Part shown: positions 57,287 to 64,000 of the stretch, in pieces
Layout of the letters: every line of letters starts with the position of its first letter
Position numbering within the stretch: the stretch's first letter is position 1
Assembly (NCBI RefSeq): GCF_000368065.1
Contig: NZ_KB851200.1
Coordinates: 985,204 to 1,049,203, forward strand
Direction of reading: 5' to 3'
DNA from: Acinetobacter seifertii
GTDB taxonomy: Bacteria; Pseudomonadota; Gammaproteobacteria; Pseudomonadales; Moraxellaceae
DNA: 64,000 nucleotides
Program-made: the position numbers and the translations under genes
Notes under the pieces: generated by a model
What the model was told of the DNA's origin: nothing
The model's database searches: none
The model's input: the letters and a program-made list of their open reading frames with translations, nothing else

Positions 57287-58456
57287 ATGATGAATAAGTT
57301 GTCTAAAATGGAGTTTGTTTCTCAAGACAAAGCAGTTAACTTAGATGCTTTGTGCCAAGAAATCCGTGAGCGCGCAGTGACAGGTGAGTTTGATGAGCAG
57401 GCTTATATCTCACTGGATATTATCGAAAAACTTAAACAAATCGGTGTTTACCGTGCACTGGTTCCGAAACGTTTTGGTGGTGATGAATGTTCACCACGAC
57501 AGTTTTGCGAATTGATCGAAACTTTATCTAAAGCTGATGGTTCGGTGGGCTGGGTAGCAAGTTTCGGCATGAGCCCTGCTTATTTAGGAAGTTTGCCAGA
57601 AGAAACGCTTAAAGAATTGTACCAAAACGGACCAGATGTTGTGTTTGCAGGAGGTATTTTTCCACCACAACCTGCTGAAATTACCGATGAAGGTGTAGTG
57701 GTTCGTGGGCGTTGGAAATTCTCAAGTGGCTGCATGGGAGCAGACATTGTTGGCGTGGGAATTTCACCGCTTAAAAACAATGAAATGCAAGGCTTACCAC
57801 GCATGGCAGTGATGCCTGCCAAAAAAGCCAAAATTGAAATGACTTGGGACACCGTTGGCCTAAAAGGTACAGGAAGCCATGACTTAGTCGTTGAAGATGT
57901 ATTGGTCGAAAAGAAATGGACCTTTGTCCGTGGTGAACCTTCAAAACTCAGTGAACCATTTTTTAAATATCCGTCACTGTCTTTAGCGACTCAAGTATTA
58001 ACCGTGGTGGGTATTGGAGTTGCCGCTGCCGCATTAGAAGAATTTGAAAAATTAGCACCGGGTAAAGCATCCATTACAGGTGGGTCAGAAATTGCAAACC
58101 GTCCAGTGACCCAATATGAGTTTGCTCAGGCAGATGCAGAATTTCAGGCTGCAAAGTCTTGGTTTTATCAAACCATGGATATTGTCTGGAATGAAATTAT
58201 TGCTGGGCGTGAAGCAACTGCTGAACAAATTAGCGATATGCGTCTGGCATGTACCCATGCAGCGCGAGTTTGCGCCAAAGTCACCCGAAAAATGCAAATG
58301 CTCGCGGGCATGACAGCGATCTATACCAACAATCCATTTAGCCGTTTTGTGAATGACACTAACGTGGTGACTCAGCATGCCTTTATGGGCGATGCGACCT
58401 TACAAAATGCAGGCTCAATCAGTTTCGGGTTAAAGCCAACCCCAGGTTATTTATAA
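57287..58456 (+). CDS. iacA: Flavin-dependent indole-3-acetate monooxygenase (ACAD-like)
   Basis: 389 residues of the acyl-CoA dehydrogenase-like group D flavin monooxygenases (HpaB-C2/DszC/IacA type): FGGDECSPRQFCELIETLSKADGSVGWV in part (SKADGSVGWV), RGRWKFSSGCMGADIV, TWDTVGLKGTGSHDL and a C-terminal NTNVVTQHAFMG-like end (NDTNVVTQHAF). It lacks the ACAD catalytic Glu context and hydroxylates with FADH2 supplied by a reductase, here IacG. Known to start indole-3-acetate oxidation toward dioxindole-3-acetate. AGGAG precedes two adjacent ATGs (57287, 57290). Confidence 0.9.
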   Translation: MMNKLSKMEFVSQDKAVNLDALCQEIRERAVTGEFDEQAYISLDIIEKLKQIGVYRALVPKRFGGDECSPRQFCELIETLSKADGSVGWVASFGMSPAYLGSLPEETLKELYQNGPDVVFAGGIFPPQPAEITDEGVVVRGRWKFSSGCMGADIVGVGISPLKNNEMQGLPRMAVMPAKKAKIEMTWDTVGLKGTGSHDLVVEDVLVEKKWTFVRGEPSKLSEPFFKYPSLSLATQVLTVVGIGVAAAALEEFEKLAPGKASITGGSEIANRPVTQYEFAQADAEFQAAKSWFYQTMDIVWNEIIAGREATAEQISDMRLACTHAARVCAKVTRKMQMLAGMTAIYTNNPFSRFVNDTNVVTQHAFMGDATLQNAGSISFGLKPTPGYL

Positions 58457-58484
58457 GTTTTAATTTTTTAAAAAGGATATTGAG

Positions 58485-58844
58485 ATGGAAGCTAAAAAAT
58501 CATTACGCGTTTTGTTCTGCATGGGTATTAACCAAAACTTTTTTGATGCAGAACCTGCTGAAGCCAAAGCAGTTTGGGCAGCGTTTGGTGAAATGTGGAA
58601 TGGCATTCATGACTTACCGGGCGTGCATGTTTTTGGAAATCTTGATGATGACCAAAGCATGGTTGGCCCAAGTGCAGGTTGGCCTTGGACCACTTATTTG
58701 CTTGCTGATGTTCCGGATATTGAAACCGTACATGCCGCTTGTAACTTGTTTAGAACGACGGTAGTGGGCGAAGGGCCATACAAACTTTGGAAATATTGCA
58801 AAGTTGAAGCTCGTGTTGGGCGTGAATTGATTATCCAACGTTAA
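58485..58844 (+). CDS. iacB: IacB, small protein of the indole-3-acetate pathway
   Basis: 119 residues, soluble, with a ferredoxin-like alpha/beta look (LRVLFCMGINQNFFDAEPAE, MVGPSAGWPWTTYLLADVPDIETVHA). No catalytic motif that I can name. It occupies the iacB position between iacA and iacI, as in other iac clusters. AAAGGATATTGAG precedes the ATG. Function assigned by position only. Confidence 0.8.
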   Translation: MEAKKSLRVLFCMGINQNFFDAEPAEAKAVWAAFGEMWNGIHDLPGVHVFGNLDDDQSMVGPSAGWPWTTYLLADVPDIETVHAACNLFRTTVVGEGPYKLWKYCKVEARVGRELIIQR

Positions 58845-58854
58845 GGCGATGGCA

Positions 58855-59382
58855 ATGAATGACAAAGTGAATTTTGCAGAAATCATAGAGCGACTAGAAC
58901 AGTTAGAAGCGCACAACGCCATTCGTAACTGCCTGAACCGTTATATGGAAATCTGCGACGAGCTCAATGCAAATACAGACCTTAACGAGCTGATGAATCT
59001 TTTTGATCAAGACTGTATTTGGGAAGGTGTTGGTGAGAAATATGCCAAATCCTTTGGCCGTTATGATTCTTGGCAGTCGATTTACGACATGTTTAAAAGC
59101 TATACCCAAAAAGAATCTCACTTTGTTATGAATGCACACTTTGTAAATTCAGAACAAATTTATGTAAATCAAAATGATGCAAATGCTTCATGGCTGATGT
59201 TGCAGACTTCAACGTTTAAAGATGGCCGTAGTCACTTAAATACAGCAAAGCTCAACGTGAAGTTTCAAAAGCAAGCAGATGGAACATGGAAAATTAAACA
59301 TTTCCAAACACAGAATATTTTCAGTCGTCCCGTATCGCATTGGCACAGTGAAGCCGAATTGCCGGTACCTTCCCAGGAATGA
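58855..59382 (+). CDS. iacI: SnoaL-like protein IacI
   Basis: About 175 residues with an NTF2/SnoaL fold: an N-terminal helix with RNCLNRYMEICDELNANTDLNELMNLF, WEGVG, then strands FVMNAHFVNSEQIYV and WKIKHFQTQNIFSRPVSHWH (both in part). Such proteins resemble ring-hydroxylating dioxygenase beta subunits but lack metal centres. I choose the ATG at 58855 because AAGG (overlapping the iacB stop) is 8 nt away; the ATG at 58849 is only 2 nt away. Its step in the pathway is unknown. Confidence 0.82.
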   Translation: MNDKVNFAEIIERLEQLEAHNAIRNCLNRYMEICDELNANTDLNELMNLFDQDCIWEGVGEKYAKSFGRYDSWQSIYDMFKSYTQKESHFVMNAHFVNSEQIYVNQNDANASWLMLQTSTFKDGRSHLNTAKLNVKFQKQADGTWKIKHFQTQNIFSRPVSHWHSEAELPVPSQE

Positions 59383-59411
59383 CCCAGGACATATTTAAAA
59401 GGACTATTGAT

Positions 59412-60689
59412 ATGAACAGTATTATCCCAACGCATAACATTGGCACTGATTACGATGCTTTGGTTCAAAGTGACCGTGCCCATACCTCTCTTTATAAAGA
59501 TGAACGCATTTTTGATGAGGAAATGGAAAAAATCTTTTATAGCACTTGGGTGTGGGTTGCACATGCCAGCGAAATTCCAGAAGGCGGAAGCTATAAAACC
59601 ATTAATATCGGTAAACAGCCTGTGGTTGTGGTACGTGACCGTAAAAAGAAAGTCCATGTACTTTTAAACCGTTGCCGTCACCGTGCAGCAACTGTATGTG
59701 AACATAAGAAAGGAAAAACCAACAGTTTTGTATGTCCGTACCACGGTTGGAGTTATGCACTTGACGGTAGCTTACGTGGGGTGCCATCTCCGGAAAGTTA
59801 CGGCTATTGTTTAGATAAATCAGAATTACCGTTGGTGAGTCTACGTGTAGAAGAATATAACGGCATGATCTTCGCTTCATTTAAAGAAGATATCCAACCG
59901 CTTGAAGAGTTCCTTGGACCAGCAAAAAAATGGATTGACCTGTTTATGAAACAAGGTGCAGGTTATCCAATTAAAGTGTTGGGTGAACACCGTTTCCGCT
60001 TCCCAGGTAACTGGAAAATCCAGCTTGAAAATACTACCGATGCTTATCACTTCCCATTGGTACACAAGTCATTTTTAAGTTCTGTCGATGAAAAAACCGA
60101 AGAACTCTTTAACTTCGAAAACCAGCCGGGTTTTGTTGAAGATTTAGGTAATGGTCACAGTGTGATGGTCATGATTCCTGAACTGGTTGATTTAGACGAA
60201 GAGCTCATGGAGCGTCCAATTCAAGAACGTTTTGAAGGCTTGGCTCAAGCTTTGCGCGACGAAGGTCATGAAGAGTTAGAAGTACGCCGTATTGTTCGTG
60301 CAGTTGGGGGTTCTGGCTTTAATTTAAATTTATTCCCGAATATTGCATGTTCAATGGCGTTCTTCCGTGTTTTACAGCCAATTTCAGTTGCTGAAACAGA
60401 AATTCATCACTCGGTGATTACGATGGACGGTGGTCCACAAATTGCCAACCAATATCGCTTACGTTTGCATGAACATTTCCAAGGTCCATTTGGTTTTGGT
60501 ACACCAGATGACTCAGAAGCTTGGGAGCGCGTACAACACGGCGCCAATGCTGGTAATGATTTATGGATCATGCTCAACCGCGGTTTACCGGGCGAAGTCA
60601 AAACCGAAGATGGCTTAAAAAGTGATGTCAGTGCTGAAACAGGTATGCGTGCAGCATATCAGCAGTGGAAAAAGATGATGACGGCTTAA
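59412..60689 (+). CDS. iacC: Rieske dioxygenase large (alpha) subunit
   Basis: 425 residues. The Rieske 2Fe-2S site is CRHRAATVCEHKKG...CPYHGWSYALDG (CxH-x17-CxxH) and the mononuclear iron facial triad is in ENTTDAYHFPLVHKSF (two His) with a downstream Asp. It belongs to the anthranilate/benzoate-type ring-hydroxylating dioxygenases and acts with IacD (beta) and IacF (reductase) on a pathway intermediate. The ATG at 59412 follows AAAAGGA; the upstream in-frame ATG at 59379 overlaps iacI and adds non-conserved residues. Confidence 0.92.
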   Translation: MNSIIPTHNIGTDYDALVQSDRAHTSLYKDERIFDEEMEKIFYSTWVWVAHASEIPEGGSYKTINIGKQPVVVVRDRKKKVHVLLNRCRHRAATVCEHKKGKTNSFVCPYHGWSYALDGSLRGVPSPESYGYCLDKSELPLVSLRVEEYNGMIFASFKEDIQPLEEFLGPAKKWIDLFMKQGAGYPIKVLGEHRFRFPGNWKIQLENTTDAYHFPLVHKSFLSSVDEKTEELFNFENQPGFVEDLGNGHSVMVMIPELVDLDEELMERPIQERFEGLAQALRDEGHEELEVRRIVRAVGGSGFNLNLFPNIACSMAFFRVLQPISVAETEIHHSVITMDGGPQIANQYRLRLHEHFQGPFGFGTPDDSEAWERVQHGANAGNDLWIMLNRGLPGEVKTEDGLKSDVSAETGMRAAYQQWKKMMTA

Positions 60690-60699
60690 GGAGAGAGCA

Positions 60700-61185
60700 A
60701 TGAATATGAATCTGCAATTATTAAATGAAGTCACTGCTTTCATCTGGGCTGAAGCAGATATGTTAGACCACAGTGAATACCGTGAATGGCTCAATTTATG
60801 GAATGAAAAAGGTGTTTATATCATTCCGATTGACCCAAACCTCACTGATTACGAAAACAACTTAAATTATGCCTATGACGATAATCATATGCGTACTTTG
60901 CGTGTAGAGCGTCTGGAAAATGGTGAAGCAATTTCTACAGCGCCTAAAGCAAATACTGTGCGTAGTATTTCTCGTGTACGAGTGATTCAAGATCAGGATG
61001 ATGAAATCGTTTTACGTTGTGCTCAAAACTTACGTGAATTCCGGAAAGAAAACCTCAAGCATTACACAGCTGATATTACCTACCATCTAACTCGTGATGC
61101 GGCTACAGGTTTTAAGATTAACCGTAAAATCATTAATTTGGTTAATTCTACCGATACCTTAGCTGGTATTAGCTACATTCTTTAG
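60700..61185 (+). CDS. iacD: Rieske dioxygenase small (beta) subunit
   Basis: 161 residues with the ring-hydroxylating beta-subunit pattern: EVTAFIWAEADMLDHSEYREWLNLWNEKGVYIIPI (shown from the sequence in part: ADMLDHSEYREWLNLW) and the SRVRVIQDQDDEIVLR strand. It has no cofactor and stabilises the alpha trimer. AAGGAGAGAG precedes the start; 10 bp after iacC. Confidence 0.92.
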   Translation: MNMNLQLLNEVTAFIWAEADMLDHSEYREWLNLWNEKGVYIIPIDPNLTDYENNLNYAYDDNHMRTLRVERLENGEAISTAPKANTVRSISRVRVIQDQDDEIVLRCAQNLREFRKENLKHYTADITYHLTRDAATGFKINRKIINLVNSTDTLAGISYIL

Positions 61186-61195
61186 GAGCGGTAAC

Positions 61196-61933
61196 ATGAA
61201 ACAAGTTGTTTTAGTGACAGGTGCTGCTTCTGGACTCGGTAATGTCATTGCTGAATATTTTGCGAGCCAAGGCCATCAAGTGATTTTGTCAGCGAGTACG
61301 CTTGCAAAAGCCGAAAACGCCAAGGCACAAAGTCAATATGCACAAAATATGTTTCCCTTGAAATTAGATATTTCAGTTGAGGCAGATTTTCATGCTGCGG
61401 TGCAATGGATTGAAGAGAAATTTTCTAAACTTGATGTGTTAATTAACAACGCAACCGTCACCAAAGCAACGCCAGTATTAGAAATTACCGCAGCTGATTT
61501 TGATTGGGTGACCCAAGTCAACCAACGTGGCACCTTTCAAGCTTGCCAAATTATTGGTCAATATATGGCTAAAAAAGGCTATGGACGCATCATTAATATG
61601 GCGTCTTTAGCTGGACAAAATGGCGGTACGGCAACGGGTGCACACTATGCGGCAACCAAAGGCGCGATTGTGACGTTAACCAAAATTTTTGCCAAAGAGT
61701 TTGCGGCAAAGGGGGTGACGGTCAATGCGGTTGCACCGGGACCGATGGAGTCTCCAATCGTTCATAGTGTGGTGTCTGACGAAAAAATGGAACAGTTCAT
61801 CCAAAATATTCCGGTTAAAGCTTTAGGAAATATGCATTTTATTGCTGAAACTTGTGGGTTGCTTGCGAGTCCAAATGCGGGGTTTGTGACTGGTGCAACA
61901 TGGGATATTAACGGTGGTTTATTCATGCGTTAA
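61196..61933 (+). CDS. iacE: Short-chain dehydrogenase of the iac pathway
   Basis: 245 residues, classical SDR with TGAASGLGNVIAEYFA, NNATVTKATP, NMASLAGQNGG (catalytic Ser) and HYAATKGAIV (YxxxK). In other iac clusters IacE works with IacA to form dioxindole-3-acetate. The NNAT in place of the usual NNAG is a mild variation. TAGGAGCGG precedes the ATG; 10 bp after iacD. Confidence 0.9.
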   Translation: MKQVVLVTGAASGLGNVIAEYFASQGHQVILSASTLAKAENAKAQSQYAQNMFPLKLDISVEADFHAAVQWIEEKFSKLDVLINNATVTKATPVLEITAADFDWVTQVNQRGTFQACQIIGQYMAKKGYGRIINMASLAGQNGGTATGAHYAATKGAIVTLTKIFAKEFAAKGVTVNAVAPGPMESPIVHSVVSDEKMEQFIQNIPVKALGNMHFIAETCGLLASPNAGFVTGATWDINGGLFMR

Positions 61934-61967
61934 GCCAATCGCTTAACCATGAAAAGGGAGTTAAATC

Positions 61968-62921
61968 ATGACTACACTTTATGATGTTGTCGTTAAAAAT
62001 CGCCATGTGGAAGGTGGAAATATTGCAGTCATGGAATTTGAGTCTGCCACTTCTACAACATTGCCAAAAGTTGAAGCGGGTGCGCATATTGATGTGCACC
62101 TACCAAATGGTATGGTGCGCCAATATTCGCTTTGTCAAAATCCAAATGACGAAGGTAAGTTCCGACTAGGAATTTTGCGTGACCCTGAATCACGTGGTGG
62201 CTCAGTCTCGGCTTTTGATGAAATTAAAGATGGCATGCAAATTCAGGTCAGTGAACCGAAAAATTTGTTTCCACTTTTAAAAGCCAAACACAGCGTATTG
62301 ATTGGTGGTGGAATCGGGATTACGCCATTAATCACGATGGCATATCAACTTGCACATGAAGGGTCATCATTTGAGCTTCATTACTGCGGCGCTAGCCCTG
62401 AAAACTGCGCTTTTGTTGATGAAATTAAAAATGGTGAGTTAGCAAAATATACAACCTTCCATTTTAAATCCGAAGGTGCAAGCCACCGAGCATTTTTTGA
62501 ATCTGCCATTAAAGATATTGACTCGGAAAGCCATATTTACACCTGTGGTCCAGTCGGTTTCATGGACTGGGTGATTAACCTTGCCACGACTCACGATTTT
62601 ACTGAACAGCAAATCCACAAAGAATATTTCCAAGTTGAAACTGACACTTCTGGAGATTCATTTGAGGTGGTGGCTGAGCGTAGCGGAAAAATTATTATGG
62701 TTGAAGCTGGCGAAACCATTTTGCAGGCTTTAGCTAAAGAAGGGATCGACATTGAAATGTCTTGCGAGCAAGGCGTATGCGGAACCTGTATGTGTGATGT
62801 AATTGAAGGCGAACCTGATCATCGAGATGTTTATTTTACTGATGAAGAAAAAGCCAGCAATGAACAAATATTGGTGTGCTGTTCGCGCTCTAAAACACCG
62901 AGACTAGTTTTAGATATCTAA
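61968..62921 (+). CDS. iacF: Dioxygenase reductase (FNR-like with C-terminal 2Fe-2S)
   Basis: 317 residues. The order is FMN/FAD-binding barrel (GAHIDVHLPNGMVRQYSLCQNP), NAD-binding domain (SVLIGGGIGITPLITMAY, THIYTCGPVGFMDWV-like HIYTCGPVGFMDW) and a plant-type ferredoxin (MSCEQGVCGTCMCDVIEG with a later Cys in ILVCCSRS). This is the class IA (phthalate dioxygenase reductase) order and supplies electrons to IacCD. AAAAGGGAG precedes the start. Confidence 0.92.
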   Translation: MTTLYDVVVKNRHVEGGNIAVMEFESATSTTLPKVEAGAHIDVHLPNGMVRQYSLCQNPNDEGKFRLGILRDPESRGGSVSAFDEIKDGMQIQVSEPKNLFPLLKAKHSVLIGGGIGITPLITMAYQLAHEGSSFELHYCGASPENCAFVDEIKNGELAKYTTFHFKSEGASHRAFFESAIKDIDSESHIYTCGPVGFMDWVINLATTHDFTEQQIHKEYFQVETDTSGDSFEVVAERSGKIIMVEAGETILQALAKEGIDIEMSCEQGVCGTCMCDVIEGEPDHRDVYFTDEEKASNEQILVCCSRSKTPRLVLDI

Positions 62922-63923
<1,002 letters not shown>

Positions 63924-63931
63924 GTCCCATT

Positions 63932-63962
63932 AAGCTGATAAATTGAATTGATTTATCAGCTT
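63932..63962 (+). terminator. Terminator of the iac operon
   Basis: A 12-bp perfect stem AAGCTGATAAAT/ATTTATCAGCTT with a 7-nt loop, 8 bp after the iacG stop. The T-run is short. The remaining bases to 64000 show no feature. Confidence 0.75.
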
Positions 63963-64000
63963 CTTCACATCTAGCTGACTATCATCAAAACAATTCCAAG

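Overview
The window is chromosomal DNA from an Acinetobacter, most likely a member of the A. calcoaceticus-baumannii complex. The evidence is low-GC coding sequence; proteins close to Acinetobacter ArgC, PyrG, PcaH, QuiC and QuiA; an uninterrupted pcaIJFBDKCHG-quiBCXA block as in A. baylyi; and an iacHABICDEFG indole-3-acetate cluster with divergent iacR. I see no insertion sequence, prophage, integron, CRISPR array, tRNA or rRNA. Assignments rest on recognising motifs and family sequences by eye; no database search was possible.

Layout. 1-29 kb is mostly housekeeping: the 3' part of outer-membrane phospholipase pldA, a KtrAB-type potassium uptake pair, ilvA, rpiA, a YgjP-like metallopeptidase, a large lipoprotein, argC, a coiled-coil membrane protein, clpS-clpA, a YnfA-like protein, a DAHP synthase gene with an unusual leader, a PadR/hydrolase operon divergent from fadH, an SGNH hydrolase gene broken by an in-frame amber codon, pyrG-kdsA-eno, a DUF421 protein with a zinc-ribbon tail, a TauE/SafE permease, and ftsB-ispD. 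29.1-43.7 kb is the pca-qui supra-operon. It takes quinate/shikimate through periplasmic oxidation (QuiA, QuiB, QuiC) and a porin (QuiX) to protocatechuate, then through the beta-ketoadipate pathway to succinyl-CoA and acetyl-CoA. 43.7-46.7 kb holds a candidate small RNA, a DUF6438 lipoprotein and a persulfide-handling operon (two YeeE/YedE-type half-transporters and an MBL-fold dioxygenase). 46.7-52.4 kb holds a PobR/PcaU-type IclR regulator, a LysR regulator and an acyl-CoA dehydrogenase / APH-type kinase / phosphatase-like / SDR operon. 52.4-64 kb holds an OprD-type porin, an MFS transporter and the iac cluster, which converts indole-3-acetate toward catechol.

The most interesting non-coding element lies upstream of the DAHP synthase gene (12.95-13.32 kb). 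Two short ORFs in tandem are both very rich in Tyr/Phe/Trp codons. The first is followed by a textbook intrinsic terminator with competing pairings. The second is followed by a hairpin next to the aroG ribosome-binding site. This looks like a two-stage aromatic-amino-acid attenuator. Other leads are an 11-bp intergenic word (AATAGCCTAAG) present six times in one orientation, a three-half-site PcaU-type operator at pcaI whose adjacent regulator gene is missing (a candidate lies about 17 kb away), and a candidate sRNA at about 44.05-44.14 kb.
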